A stretch of 64,000 nucleotides of DNA from Petunia secreta. Taxonomy: Eukaryota > Streptophyta > Magnoliopsida > Solanales > Solanaceae. The first letter of the stretch is position 1. Every line of letters begins with the position of its first letter. A model generated the notes under the pieces. It had not been told where the DNA came from. It worked only from the letters and a program-made list of their open reading frames with translations, and did no database searches. Positions 34,556 to 47,224 of this stretch are shown here, piece by piece. The position numbers and the translations under genes were made by a program. The stretch is from contig JARKIP010000053.1 of NCBI GenBank assembly GCA_029990175.1, forward strand, positions 12,232,001-12,296,000, given 5' to 3'.

Positions 34556-35869
34556 TGTTTGATCACGCCCAATTGCGCCATACAAAAGGGATTAAGCGGT
34601 CGCGGTAAATATAGGTCGGTATATAAAGTCCCGAGGTCGAGTCCCATAAAGAACACGACACCTAGCAGTTAATCCAGCTAAACTATCTATTCAATCAAAT
34701 TCAAGAGTATATACCTTTAATGTGGTTTTGTTCTATCTACTACTTAACAAAAAGCTGAATAACAAGGAATTAAAGATAGACTTGATTCAAGTGATGTGAA
34801 ACCTAGGATTAATTTCCTTAACTCTTAACTTGTGTTATAGTAGTGTGCTATCAATTCCCCTTGAGTCTTTCTATCGAGCAAGTGTTCATCGTTAACTAAT
34901 CATAATTTTCACTAATTAACTATTCTAATTAACTAATGAAGATAGGAAGGACTACACTTATGGTTCACACTAAGAATCAATATTCCTAATTCATTGTTTT
35001 GACAACCTAAGTGATGCCTTTTATAGGTTGAAATAGTGCTATGTGTTGAACCCTAACTCATAAATCTATTCCTAGTAATCACAAGAATAAAGGGGACAAT
35101 TAATTGAGGATCCTGCCAATTAATTAGCATGAAATTTGTAAACAGTATAGATATGAAAAATTAACAAGATTTATTCATAACACAACAATTATCATCACAC
35201 AAGTATGTGAGGTGGTTCAATCAACCCTAGAATGGGTGATTTAGCTAATCATAGTCATGTTCTAAGACAAGAAATAACTATAAGCATGTAAACATCACAA
35301 TAAGATGGAAAGATGGATGAAGTAGAGCATTGAATCTTGATCTCCTCTCTTCCTTGCCTTCTTTGGATGTGGAATAGGTCAAAAGTACTGTTTTGGGGCG
35401 TCTTAAGGGTTTTTATATCGTCCCCATAGACCTACATACTGAAAATCCAAAATAAAATCTGAGTCAAAGTAGCAGGATTTTTAGCCTGCTGCGTCGTGCA
35501 GCGCACTGTGGCAAAGCAAATTTCCTGCACCTACAAAATTTTCAAACTCTTTCAATATCAACCCTATTGTGTGCGCCATGCAATGCCCAGCACGGCGCGG
35601 TAGGCTATTTTTAATGCTTTTCTAACTTTTTCTCTCAGTTTACGTCCTTGCTTGATTTTCGATCAGGTCTCGAGCTTCTACTCAATCTTCAAAGCACCAT
35701 TTACTCTTATTTTAGCTCCAAATCACTCAATTTTCTCCAAACGCATTGCTACACAATTAAAATCACGTAATACGCTCAAAATTATTAATATAATAACTTA
35801 ATCAATGAATAAAGACTACAAATATGAGGTGAAACATGGCTCTAAACATGCATTTCTCGCCAAATATCA
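34556..35869 (-). repeat. 3' LTR of the Tat-type element
   Basis: About 1.3 kb. It starts (low coordinate) at TGTTTGATCACGCCC and ends at AAATATCA. It contains two GC-rich CGCGCCGTGC/GCGCCATGCAATGC islands around 35500 and 35575-35605 in otherwise AT-rich sequence; the partner copy keeps them at 37840-37960. Confidence 0.75.
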
Positions 35870-37148
35870 ATACCCCCACACTTGAACCTTTAATCGTCCT
35901 CGAGCAACTTATACCTTAAACTCAAGACACACTAAGTCGACTCACAACAATGACTTTGGTTTATACAGGTACTTAACAAGTTGCATATACACTAATCATG
36001 TTTTATTTACACAAGATCCACACCAAGAATATTTAAAAACAACCAAGTGCATCAAGCCAACCTCCCAGTTCCAAATCGACTTTAAACTTACTCATAAGTC
36101 ATGCAAGTCGTCACTCTATTCAAGAGACTAATAATAGAGCTCGCTTCTCATAAATCACGTGCCCTCACAATCAAATAAAAAATTGGAGAAGAAATTCACT
36201 TAAGAGAATGATTATGAACAAAAAGTTCACATATAGATGAATTACTTACTCTCAAAAACAACCTCACATGCAACACAAGACGTACCATAAGATTTCCCTT
36301 AGTGTAAGACTTGACTAATGTCCATCTACTCGGCTAAGATCAATTAGGACTTCTTTTAGTTGTAATATAAACAATGGGACGGGTAGGATATGTATAGGTA
36401 ATAGTAACTAACCACCCCAAACAATTTAATACACCACAATTTATTCAAACATATTTCCTGCCTACCAATCTTTCTTTTACTAGCTCAGAGTCAACTTTTA
36501 CCATCCTTCTTCTTCAAGCAAAGGTATGAGCTAATGATAGGGACTATTCATTTCCATTTTTCAAACACAATTTCTTTCAATCCATATTTCAATTATTACA
36601 CAATACTTTAAGCTTTCACATTTTTGGTCTCTTTTTTTTTTCTTAGTAAATCCATCCCAATAACATTCTCTTATGCACCTTTTGTCTTTCTCCAATAACT
36701 ACAATTTTCGCACTTCATTAATTAGCCGTCTAGGCTCATAACACCACAAGTAAAGCTCATAGATATTTTGCACAAGAGAGGAATCTAAATGGCTATCAAA
36801 GAAAAGGCTACATGATTAAAAAGGGTAGCTACGGTCAAATTTCACTGGTAAACATATAATTTTGAATCTTCAAACAAATTGGCTATGAAAGGAATGCCTA
36901 TATCACTTTCTAACCGAGTAAATTTCACATTTTAATTTGCACACACACCGGATAAGTTCTATACATCAAGTATTAAACATGGAGAAAACAAAATCCTTAC
37001 TCACACATGGCACATAACCTACTCAAAATGGCTCAATTCACGCTCTTAAACAAAGCAAACACAAGCAATCTCTCAAGAAAATCCAGAGTCAACATCCTGA
37101 TCATAGGTTTCAAATAATACACTCAGCATTTCTCAAGGGGGATTATTA

Positions 37149-38226
37149 GCAAAAGTTGTGTTAAAGTAGTGTGCTATCAATTCCCCTTGAGTCTTTTTAT
37201 TGAACAAGTGCTCCAAATTTGCAATTACCCACTTCCGTTAATTAATCATAACTTTTACTAATTTACTATTTCAATTAACTAATGAAGATAAGGAGGAATA
37301 CACTAATGGTTTACAATAAGGATCAATATTCGTCATTCACCATTTTGACAGCCTAACTAATGTCTTTGTTTTAGGTTGAAATACTGCTATGTATTTAACC
37401 CTAACTCATGAATCTATTCATAGTAATCACAAGAATAGAGTGGCTAATTAATTGGGGATCCTGCCAGTTAAATAGCATGAAATTCGTAAACAACATATAT
37501 AGGAAAAAATAACAAGGTTTATCCATAACACAACAATTATCATCACACAAGTATGTGGGGTGGTTCAGTCAACCCTAAAATGGGGTTATTTAGCCACTCA
37601 TAGTCATGTTCTAAGACAAAAAATAACTATAAGCATGTAAAAATCACAGTAAGATGGAAAGAGGGATGAAGTAGAGCCTTGAATCTTGATCTCCTCTCTT
37701 CCTTGCCTCCTTTGGATGTGGAATAGGTCAAAGTACTGTTTTGGGGCATCTTATGGTTTTTTATATCGTCCACATAGACTCACATAACGCAGGAATCCAA
37801 AATAAATTGGAGTCAATGTAGCAGGATTTTTAGCCTGCCGCATCGCGCCACGCATCGCGCAAAGCACTGCGGCAAAGCAAATTTCGTGCGCCTGCACAAT
37901 TTTCAAACATTATGAATATCAGCCCTACCGCATCGTGGACGCATCGCCCAGCGCGGCGTGATAGGCTGTTTTTACTGCTTGTCAACTTTTTCTGTCAATT
38001 TACGTCCTTGCTTGATTTTTGGTTAGTTCTCTGGCTTCTACTCAAACTTCAAAGAGCTAGTTACTCTTATTTTAGCTCCAAATCACTCAATTTTCTCCAA
38101 ACACATTCCTACACAATTAAAAGCACGTAAATAGCTCAAAAATATTAATATAACAAAATCGATGAATAAAAGTTACAAATATGAGGCGAAATATGGCTCT
38201 AAACATGTATTTTTTGCCGAATATCA
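37149..38226 (-). repeat. 5' LTR of the Tat-type element, truncated
   Basis: Homologous to 34832-35869 with many small differences. It ends GCCGAATATCA at 38226. The portion matching 34556-34831 is missing, together with any primer site. Confidence 0.72.
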
Positions 38227-38590
38227 GTGTTTCAATGTTTTGATTTGATATGTTGAAGATAAGACGAAGATAAGACCAAGATGATTCTAATTCCAAAATT
38301 ATGATGTTTCTTTGTTGGCACGCTACTTAGATTACGCCTTTTTCAAGTTGCCTATTATTGTGATCAAACTCTTTTAATTAACGATAGTCTATATTAATGA
38401 CTATTTTGATTTCAAATCGAACAATGTAAGACAAGAAATGAAAAAGGTAAAAGAACAGTTGTTAAATCAAAATATCAAGTAGATTGAATAAAGAAAGCCA
38501 AAAGGTGGTTAAAATCTTTTAAAATAATAGTGCTAACTGCTAAGTGAACTACTAACTCCCATTAAAAAAATTAGGCAGTTGTTTATTTCG
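38227..38590. other. No gene seen
   Basis: AT-rich sequence between the Tat-type LTR and the antisense ORF remnant. It may be the worn 3' end of the second Tat-type element, but no LTR match to 47225-47910 is evident by eye. Confidence 0.5.
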
Positions 38591-38787
38591 GCTGCTATTA
38601 TTCAGGAATGGACCGTGTTTATTCTGAGGATCTTCGAGCTCTTCAGGAAGAGAGGGGAAGAGAGAGACTAAGTATCCGCAACGAATTCAAAACTTTCTAC
38701 CTAGCATAATCACCTCAGGTTAGCATTTGCATATTTAACGGTGAAGAGCACTGATGTTGTAAGGAGATAGAAGGACTAAAAGAGAAA

Positions 38788-39360
38788 ATGGCCGACAAGG
38801 AGTTTTTTATTGTGAGTGAAAGAGAGCAGCTTATGAACTTACTAGCTCAAGGCTGTGAGGCTTACTATCGATTTTCGCCGGACTTACATGTATCATGAAA
38901 GAAGGAGAAGGCCTTGGACGCGAAGGCTGCGAAGCTTAAGAAGGCCGCAAAAGCTTCTAAAAAAAGAGAGGATGAGTTCCAACAACAATATGTAGCCAAT
39001 TAGACTCATGCCGAGATTGATCATTATTGGGTTGTAGTGGAAACTCGATTGGATGTTCTTCAACAAGTTAAGGCTGGGTCATTAGACCTTGATTCAGCAA
39101 TTGAAGAAGCACCAGTGTCATACATCTGTTGTCGGTCACGTTTGAGGTTTTTACCCTCCCCCTCCCCCGATGAATCAAACACCACCGAGGATGACGAAAG
39201 CTCTACCTACAACTCGCACGAGGTGGTTGGAGATGAATGTGAAAAGGATCCACCTATAGATCCCCTGGATGGGGCTCCAGCTTCTGATTTTTCTTGTAGT
39301 CATCCTTTTGTCGAATTTTTTTATATGTATTTATGTTTTTTCCTTTGGGCATGTCAATGA
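38788..39360 (+). pseudogene. Retrotransposon antisense-type ORF remnant (Tat-like), two stops
   Basis: One frame from ATG 38788 runs to 39358 with only two stops (TGA near 38896, TAG near 39001). It encodes a Lys/Ala-rich coiled-coil-like stretch (AKKLKKAAKASKKRE-like), then DVLQQVKAGSLDLDSAIEEA and an acidic tail (ESNTTEDDESS). I recall this pattern (coiled coil, LDLxxxIEEA, acidic Ser-rich end) from plant retrotransposon ORFs, including extra ORFs placed antisense to pol in Tat elements. It is antisense to the gag at 45540-47135, which fits. Function unknown. Confidence 0.55.
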
Positions 39361-39513
39361 ATGAAATTTTTTGGATACTTTTTGAACTTTTAATGTCTTT
39401 TCCTCCATGCTCGTTTACGAAGAATTGTTTTTGGACCGTAATTGATAAATTTATTAAAGTAAGAGCCTATAAGATTTCGTATAAGATTGACGTCTCATTC
39501 TTATATAGGTATA

Positions 39514-39518
39514 ATACT
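39514..39518. other. Target site duplication, left (ATACT)
   Basis: ATACT precedes TGTTGAACCCC and is repeated exactly at 44062-44066 after GATGTTGACA. Confidence 0.85.
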
Positions 39519-42500
39519 TGTTGAACCCCCAAAAAATTAACCACAAAAGGCTAAATTTAGGAATATCAACTGAATGGACTAACTCTTTTGGAGTTTTTGG
39601 AGTCGCCACCCAATTTAAGGAGAACAGGGAACCAAATTTTCAAATGCTTGCAAAAACTCCGGTTTTAAAAAAAGGCAGTCTTTCAGAGATTCTAAGTAAG
39701 AGGTTTTGTTAATTTCGAAAGAAGGTTTTTAAGGCACTTTCGAAATTCCGTTAAAAACGGTTAATCCGACAGGTTTCCAAATATTTACAAGTGCGCTTTT
39801 CTTGCGAAAGAATTATTTAAAAATAGTAATAAATAATAATAATAAATCGAATAAAAGCTTATTTGTAAAATATTTTTTTTCTTGCACGCATTTGCTAAGA
39901 TGACCCCAATTTGCAATAAATTAAATAACGACTTCAAAATAAAAGATAATGAACATAAAGTGAATCAAATAACTCAAAAAAATCATATATATATATATAT
40001 ATATATTAATAGATAAAATATTTTTACAAAGTTTACATAAATATTTTAAGAAAATGGAAGGATAAGAGTTGAAAGATAAAACCCGAAAATCTGACAGAAA
40101 CTCACGTGAGCCTTGAATTTTCTAAAATTTCTAAAGTCTTGAAACTTGAGCCCGAGCTTGACCCTAATGCGACTCCATAGCCAATGTAAGTCATCCTAAT
40201 TCGAGTTTAGCCAACTCGATCCCAAGGTTGTTTCATGAAAATAAAGCAAGGACATTAAGGATTAGTAAATGCCAAATACATAACTTTGCCAAATGCATGG
40301 TGACAAGAAATACGACAATCGCATGGATAGCTTAATATCAAAACAATTCAATTTTAGGCCAAAAGATTCCATGCATAACCAAAGTTAACATGAAATATTT
40401 CATGCTTTTAACTAAACTTTCAAGAACTGAAATGGACATAGGAGCAAAAAAAAAAAAAAAATGAATCACACAGGCTTTAAAGATTTAAGAAAAGCTAAAG
40501 ACTTCACCTGATCCTATCACTAATCAATGCAAATGAAATTAACAAACCGTTTCTAATTATATTCTCAAACTCAAGCACTAAAATTTTAGAGAAGTTTATA
40601 CCAACAAGTACTTGGTTTATTAAAAGAAACTATTTTGATAAATAACTCACTCACTTTCTGGACATTAAGATCTACAGGACAGAGACCTAAAAATACTTTC
40701 TAGCTAAAGCTAAAACTGAAACCATAACAAACATGAAAAGCTTGAAATAGCAGGATGCTGATTAAAAAAAATTAAGATCTTGAAACCAATTTCTGCATTC
40801 ATGCTTTGAGATTAAGATATCTATGTCTATTAGAGCATATGAAACAGTTTATAGGAAACTGTCTAAAGGAATTTCCTAAGGTGACAACACAAAAAGTGAC
40901 TATTTTAAGCTATGGAATCACACTGGTTATCTATGCCAAAGCATCCCATTCCATTTATGTATAAAATGCCAATCAAAGTTCTATTCAGCCTCAAGATTGT
41001 GAGAAAAGTCATCAATTTTATAGCACAAACAGAAAGCTTCACACTTTTAAATAACTGAAACATGCCTCGTATAAAACATGAACTACTCAAATATTTAGCT
41101 ACTTCTAGTGTTCAACTTTATCTTAAAGCCTAAACTAAACAAGTCAAACCTGTTGAAGTGTAGATATAGACATGGAATATGCAGCTTAATCACATTAGAC
41201 AATATTTCATTCTGTGATGACATAAATAAATTAGATGTAATAACAACTCATAGCAAAACTCCAGACAACTTAAAGCGAGCTATACACTCAATGGAATCAC
41301 CATTTTACTTTCCCAAGTTGAATTAAAACCAGTAAAGGTTGAAGCTTTTACCTCTTAAATTATACTTAATCCAAACTCAAGGCCTTGTTCTCATAAATAA
41401 AATTTCATCGTTATATCACAACAAACTTCAAACTTTACATTTTTTTAATACCATTTGAAAAACAACCAGTACATTATTATACTAACAACTCTTTGAAAGT
41501 AGCTTTCATAATCAATCCTCCAAAACTCAATATTCAGCTTGACAAAAAGCTATTCAAGACTGCATATGCGTATAAATGAATACATGTTCCAGGAAAATTG
41601 GCTTTTACTTGAGTACATAAATCCTGATAAACTTAAAGCATGATAAGAAAATATTTAAGAAACAATGCATCTTTAAGCTCAAATTACATTTTCCATTTCA
41701 AAGACTAGCAAGAAAATACACCTGAACCATTCTATGATCATCATGACACCCTGCTACCTGAACCTACAACTACAAAGAACAACCCCTCATCTTCTACAGC
41801 TACAATCCTATACTACACTACCTGAACACATGCCAGACCACTATCAACATCCCTACAGCTTCCAGAACCAACTTACTACTCCATATCCTCTACCCTGAAC
41901 TCACAGATCCTCCAAAAACATCACAAGAAAAAGGAAACAACCTAACAGCCCCCTAACAACAACTCACATACCTTCAAACACTCAAAACAGCCCAGCATTA
42001 GATCTACGCCCTAACAGGATCTCTACTTCCTCTCCCTCACAGACCTTCACCAACCAGGAACTCTTCAAACCAACCAGGACGCACCCTGGCATCCCTGCAC
42101 CCTTCTCACCCTCACAGACACTTGAACTCCCCGAAACTCATAAAACAGCTCGCTACTACCAATGGCCTGCCCAACAACTTCCAACACATACAGAGCATAC
42201 CATCACAATCAACTAACACCACCTGAAAACAACCAGAACCAAAAGAGCTGCTGCTAATAACATGGAAAATCAACTAGAACCTCTCTGCTTCTCACAGATG
42301 CCTATAACTAAACCCATAAAGACATGAGTTCTAACAGACCACTTAATCATCCATTTCAAATTTTTTTAAGAACATTTCAAGACAAGGAGCATAATAGGAC
42401 ATCACACAGATCTATCCAGACTAATAGATTAATCAATTTTTTCAACCAAGACGCAAACTTTGTGCGCATTCCTCGTGTTGACAGCAAGACATTTAGGCCT

Positions 42501-43253
42501 CAAATCATGGTTAAGAAGTGAGCGTAATCGAGTCAAAGTTTGACCATAAAACAATCTAACATATTCACTAACATATTTACACGATTCTAGCAGTAACTAC
42601 TCAAGCAATACTCATAAACACATACATATATTATTGCAAATCACATTTACGCAGAAAAAGGAAGTTAATGGTGAGACTATTACCTGCTGCGGTGCAGTGA
42701 ACGAGGGCTATGAACTGAAGCAGTGTCACTCGAACAAGGCGACGACTCACGCAAGGTCAATGACTCAAATAATGAAGCGACGACGCTAATCAAACCGATT
42801 CAAGTAAAGGCTATATCCTTACTCAAAAACTGAAAAAGATGTATGCAGCTGTTGCTTAAAAATTGAAACAAGTCGACAGACTGCTGCTGTTTGTTTGTTT
42901 TTTTATTTGTTCGCAGCTCTTCTTCTCCTCGAAACTTACACTCTCTATTCATTGCTGCTCTCTTCACCCCTACTGCCGCTGCTCTCCCTTTCCCCTATTT
43001 TCCCCCACCGCCGCCAATTGTAAGTAAAAGGGAAATATATAGGACCAGCTTAAAGCTTCTTCAGGCCATGAGAAATACCCAAACAACCCTCCAACGGCTC
43101 TAATTGGATAAGGCCTTTGTACGATTCAACAGTTGGAATCTTGGATCCTTCGTACAGAGAGAGAGAGAAATGGGTTTTCGGGTTCTAGGGATTTCAATAG
43201 GTTACAGGTTGCGGAACTGAATTGGGGCATTTGATTTTAGTTTCTTTAAGTTA

Positions 43254-43893
43254 TAGGGGAATTTACACTCCATGCCCACAAAAACAAATTATTTACGTGT
43301 TTGTACCCAAAAAAAATCAGTTTACATGGGATACCCTTGTGCCCCATTTTATTTACAAAAATGCTCATCTGCTCTGTTTTATTTACACACTATGCCCACC
43401 CGCCCATTTTAACTGTATACCGTGCAGTATTCTGTATACCTTTTTAGTATGTTGTATATTGTTTTAGTATACCAAATTAATTATACTTCTTTATGGATTT
43501 GAGGGTATATTGTAAAGAGTATACCATGTGGGTATACTGTATACTAGATATGTATACAGAAGAAAATGCACTTAAAAGGCAGCGACACATATGCACTGTA
43601 TACCCTCCACAGTATACTGCATTCAGCAGTATACCACCATGGTATACTGTTAAGTTAGGTTGATGCATACGAAGGCAGTAGTCAAATAAGCACTGTATAT
43701 CCCTAGAGTATATTGAATTCATTAGTATACCTCTATGGTATACACTGCTGAATTAGGTATACCTTACAAAGGAGAGAGAGTGTGTGTTTTAATAGAATAG
43801 GTATACAATGTAAATAAGTTTGTGGGTAAAAATATAATGGGTATGGAGATGTAAATAAGTAGGGTTTGATGAGTATTTTTGTAAATACCCCTA
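43254..43893. mobile_element. 640 bp TIR transposon nested in the solo LTR
   Basis: The termini TAGGGGAATTTACA and TGTAAATACCCCTA are inverted, with 13 of 14 matching. AGTTA occurs on both outer sides (43249-43253 and 43894-43898), a likely 5 bp duplication. There is no coding potential. The middle is filled with GTATAC-type repeats. Superfamily not settled (Mutator- or hAT-like non-autonomous element). Confidence 0.75.
43415..43770. repeat. GTATAC-rich repeat cluster
   Basis: About twenty GTATAC, GTATAT or TATACC words occur in some 350 bases, in phrases such as ACTGTATACCCTCCACAG and TATACCACCATGGTATAC, which are themselves palindromic. Larger near-repeats (CACTGTATA...CAGTATACTGCATTCAGCAGTATACC versus ...GAGTATATTGAATTCATTAGTATACC) show duplication of about 100 bases. 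Confidence 0.85.
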
Positions 43894-44164
43894 AGTTACA
43901 TGCGAGAATTGCACGAGTGGGATAGAATTTAGGCTATGTCTTGCAATTTTTTCACCTTTTCTTCGAGATTAATCAATTCGACTTTGAGTTTTAAAATTAG
44001 CCTTATTTAAAAATAATTAGACATTAATTCAAAATTTTCGGGACAAAATTAGATGTTGACAATACTTTTAACTTCAGTGAGGGAAATATGTGTGGGAAAA
44101 ATCATCTTTGGGGAAAATTATGTTTTTTGGGTCGGTGGAAATATTATCTTAATATGCCAATAAA

Positions 44165-44325
44165 TTTTTCGAGTATGGGGGAGAGCGTCTCTAAATACAA
44201 TTAACATTTTCAAGTATGGGGGAATATCATCTCCTAATACGATTAAAATTTTCAAGTATGGGTGGAGAGCGTCTCCAAATACAAGTAAGTTCATAAAGTA
44301 TGGAGGAGGGTGTTTCTGGATACTG
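44165..44325. repeat. Tandem repeat, about 42 bp unit
   Basis: Four imperfect units share TTTTCAAGTATGGGGGAGAG followed by CGTCTCTAAATACAAT. It lies in the remains of the minus-strand Tat-type element, between the protease region and the antisense ORF. Confidence 0.8.
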
Positions 44326-44329
44326 TTTA

Positions 44330-45280
44330 AAGAATATAAACTTTGTTTGTTGATAATAAAGTTATCATGCCTTTTTATAGTCTAAAGGCACCATCGAGCA
44401 TAAGATACATTTGTGCCGCCCTTATGCTTATAAGAACAAAAGAAAGGTGGTCACCTTCGGACTTTGTGTGTACATCATTACTTATTTTTATTGAGGTAAA
44501 GCCTGATTCTATAAAATCAAAAGAAGCTTTCAACATTGAGAACGGTTTCCTCTAGTGCTTGGGGTTGAGAAATAAAAAATCTGAGCACTAATTCTTATTA
44601 TTGATGTCAAGTTTGGGTTGGCGGTGCAATTCATCTAATATCCTAGGGAGTTACTTGTCTCCCTCTAATTGTGGTTCCTTCGGTCTGATTCCTAAAACAA
44701 AGGAAGCATTGGGACATAAGCTATTATCGAATAGAGACGTTGGATTGTTGCATCAGACGTGTTTAGATATGGTCGAGAACTAACGTTCATTCTGAATGTT
44801 GTCTTGTTATCTATTTTGTCTTCATTCATACCTGCTCTGCTTGTCCGTCATGAATCGTTAGTAGTGGTACGAAAGATGACGAAGATAATTTGCTATATAT
44901 TGAAATTATTCAAAAACCATCCTTTGATAGGTCGGGGCCAATGAGTGCTTCATATGACTCGGTTCCTCAATTACACCGTATAGCACTCTCGAGTTGTTAG
45001 TTGTTTGCCTCTGATTTTTTTGACTGCCCATGGGGTGAGAAATTTGATTACCTAGCGTAATGTCGAAGGTACCTCCTCTATTGAGTGGATCAAAGTTTTT
45101 CTGAGTTCTTCCGCTAGTTGTACGTCATGTCGACAACTAATACCTGAAAAATAGTTTCCTTGGGGACACCTTAAACGTGAACAAAGAAAGGAATCTCACT
45201 AAGAGTTTTTTCATTGAATTGTTGAAACCGGTCATGACAATTGATTTCGGAATAGTGCAACCCATAAGTTGCATTTCTTT
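44330..45280 (-). other. Decayed Tat-type pol region, not resolvable
   Basis: Lies downstream (minus strand) of the protease. RT should be here, but no motif could be read in any frame. Either it has decayed beyond recognition or pol was deleted. Short + strand frames have no family resemblance. Confidence 0.4.
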
Positions 45281-45440
45281 CTCTATTTATGCTTAGATTT
45301 TGTTTATTGTACTTTGTTGCATCTACCAAGGTGTGCTTGACATTAGAGTCATGGATTCACATCTTAATTACTAGGGCACCATGGTGCAGGAGAATAAGTT
45401 CAACTGCGTCAGAATCATTAAATACAATCTCACCTTAGGG
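45280..45440 (-). pseudogene. Tat-type element: protease fragment
   Basis: The minus strand reads VELILLHHGALVI, a stop, then HDSNVKHTLVDATKYN. This fits the usual gypsy protease text around the catalytic site (HxDALVI...VDxGS), with the Asp kept but the Ser/Thr-Gly replaced by Ala-Thr. It sits just downstream of gag on the same strand. Confidence 0.6.
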
Positions 45441-45499
45441 AAGTTCCTCCCGACTTCTCCCGTCATGTGTCATAGAAATTTTGGCATATTCCTTAGTAG

Positions 45500-47135
45500 T
45501 TGTGAAGGTGACTCTATTAACCTCTGATCCTCTTGAGATTATGTTGCAGACCTTTTAAAAGATGGAGCCCTGGGAGGCTACTGATTGCTCCCATTTCTTC
45601 TCATAAGTTGCTTGCCTTTGTCACTAAGCAAGTGTTTTGTAACCCGTTCTTCAGCAAGTTTGCAACTTCGCAACTAGAGGGCTTTGCATTCCTTAGTGTT
45701 GTGTTAATGATCGCCATGAAAATTGCGCCAAAATTCTTGGCTCCACTTCAGGTTGGTCCTTATGTCTCTGGTCTTTCTAACTCTTTCTCCTAAATTCTTC
45801 AAGGCTGCTACCACTCCAACAGCATAATCATTGAAGGTGTGCTCAGAAATCTTAGGTGCTGAAGATTCATTTGTTACTAGGGCGGGTTCCTTGGGATCTT
45901 TATTTCTTAAGTTTCTTCGATCTTGGCCTCTATGCAGTCCAATTACTGTAGAGAGCATTCATATGGTTTGGTTTTTCCCTATACACTTATATGCTCTGAG
46001 CATGTGCACCTTGCATAGTCGACCCTCTCATAATACTTATGGTCCCGGCAAGTTGTCCTTTCTTTCAAATGAATCTCGGAGCTGTACATGTTATGCACAT
46101 CATCCCTTGTATATGGTCGGAACTGACAGAGGTTCTCTTTCAACCTCTGGGTTGCTTCTGATGCCTTTTCATTCAGATAATTGACGAAAGATAAAGTTGC
46201 GCAGTTATTGTTGACCTTAGGGAATGACATTATTTCTCTTTAGAACCTGCCTATAAATTACTTGAGTGACCAATCCTCTCTCTTCTTGACATCGAATATA
46301 TTTTTGACTCTCCATTTGAGCTTCCCTATGTGACTTTACAAAGGCTTCGACCATCTCAAGAAAGAGCCAATTGAGTTCGGAGCTAAATGAGAGTACCAAG
46401 TGAGGGCACTTTTATTCACCGTCACCGAAAACTTCTTTGCTAGCACGGATCAATTTCATCCTTAGTTAACATCATTTTCTTTAATATTGGTCACATATGC
46501 AGTAACATGATTATGAGGATCAGTGTTACCATCACATTTCATAAGGTCCGGGATCTTGAATTTCTTCAAAATTGGCTTTCGTGCTACACTTGACATCTAG
46601 GGTAGTTGAGAATATTTTTTAATGTCTATGACTTTCAAGACTTGTAGAGCCCCCAGAATTCAATATATGCGCTCTTCGCGTTCCTTTAACCGTTGTGATA
46701 TTGACTCCAAGATTGTGTTTGATACTGAGATCTTTTCCCCGGTCTGGTAGCTCCAACTCCGTATCCTCCTAATATAGGGCCAAGTACTCTGTATCAGAGT
46801 TCCCAGGGACTAAAGGACTCCCCATGACTCATTTCACCCTTGGGGTTATATATGCTCTTCATCTTTATTGCAAGTAAGTGTTCTGAGGGCTGTGTTAGAC
46901 TCTATATTCACAGGTTGTGTTGAACCATGAACACATGTAAAGTCTTTTGCCATGCATCTCGCATATCCTGAGCCACATCTTTGTCTTTCCTGGTGGGAGA
47001 AGAACTCCGAGGTGCAGATAGAGCGCGTGGGTGCATTTTTCCAGCTTCCAAATCTGAAGTAGTTTCAACCACCACTTTGTTCAGTGTTGAAGGTTCTTCA
47101 GTCAGATCTGCTACAGCAAAAACACAAGAAAACAC
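45500..47135 (-). pseudogene. Tat-type element: gag, decayed
   Basis: Minus-strand frames in order: 47135-46908 (N-terminal, with basic and Ser-rich text), 46399-46217 (FLEMVEAFVKSHREAQ, the gag core end), 46230-45979 (ATQRLKENLCQFRPYTRDDVHNMYSSEIHLKE) and 45958-45704 (Asn/Arg-rich). The DVHNxYxSxI pattern is typical of Tat gag as I recall it. The frames are separated by stops and shifts. The primer-site motif lies just upstream at 47203-47224. Confidence 0.72.
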
Positions 47136-47202
47136 AAGAAGGATTTAAACTTTTTGAAACATAGGAGAAACACAAATAGATTTTGTAACAAAAATCTTAT
47201 GA

Positions 47203-47224
47203 GGTCCCACGGTGGGCACCAAAT
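47203..47224 (-). promoter_or_regulatory. Primer binding site of the Tat-type element
   Basis: On the minus strand, ATTTGGTGCCCACCGTGGGA follows the LTR end directly. This is the standard-looking Tat-clade primer site and sets the orientation of the element. Confidence 0.8.

Larger units (their letters stand above)
34556..38226 (-). mobile_element. Tat-type gypsy element, internally deleted (LTR - short interior - LTR)
   Basis: Two homologous blocks (34832-35869 and 37149-38226) share long stretches such as GTGTGCTATCAATTCCCCTTGAGTC. Read on the minus strand, each begins TGATATTYGGCRAG. The 1.3 kb between them begins, next to the left block, with a polypurine tract (GTGTGGGGGTAT). So the left block is the 3' LTR and the right block a truncated 5' LTR lacking its last ~270 bases. 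The interior has no gag or pol. The LTR ends (TGATATTTGG...GGGCGTGATCAAACA) are those of Tat/Ogre-type elements, from recall. Ends and duplication are uncertain by a few bases. Confidence 0.75.
39519..44061. mobile_element. 4.5 kb solo-LTR-like insertion with ATACT target duplication
   Basis: The element begins TGTTGAACCCCC and ends GATGTTGACA (TG...CA) between perfect 5 bp duplications. There is no gag or pol. No long direct repeat was seen at its two ends, so a solo LTR of a gypsy family with very long LTRs is the simplest reading. The start, with GGAGTCGCCACCCAATTT at 39600, is a repeat I recall as abundant in Solanaceae. It contains a 20-base AT dinucleotide run near 39987, a gene-like CT-rich leader segment near 42890-43010, and a nested TIR element at 43254-43893. 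A non-autonomous element whose short LTRs I missed is the alternative. Confidence 0.75.

Noticed and set aside
34553..38231. Target duplication GTGTG/GTGTT for the Tat-type element
   Set aside because: The terminus cannot be placed exactly in the GTGTGTTT run, so the match is not decisive.
42891..43103. Short gene with a signal-peptide-like start inside the 4.5 kb insertion
   Set aside because: CT-rich repeat sequence with no continuation, and situated in a repeat. Coding support is absent.
43477..43722. 81-codon minus-strand frame over the GTATAC cluster
   Set aside because: Low-complexity translation of the GTATAC words; no domain.
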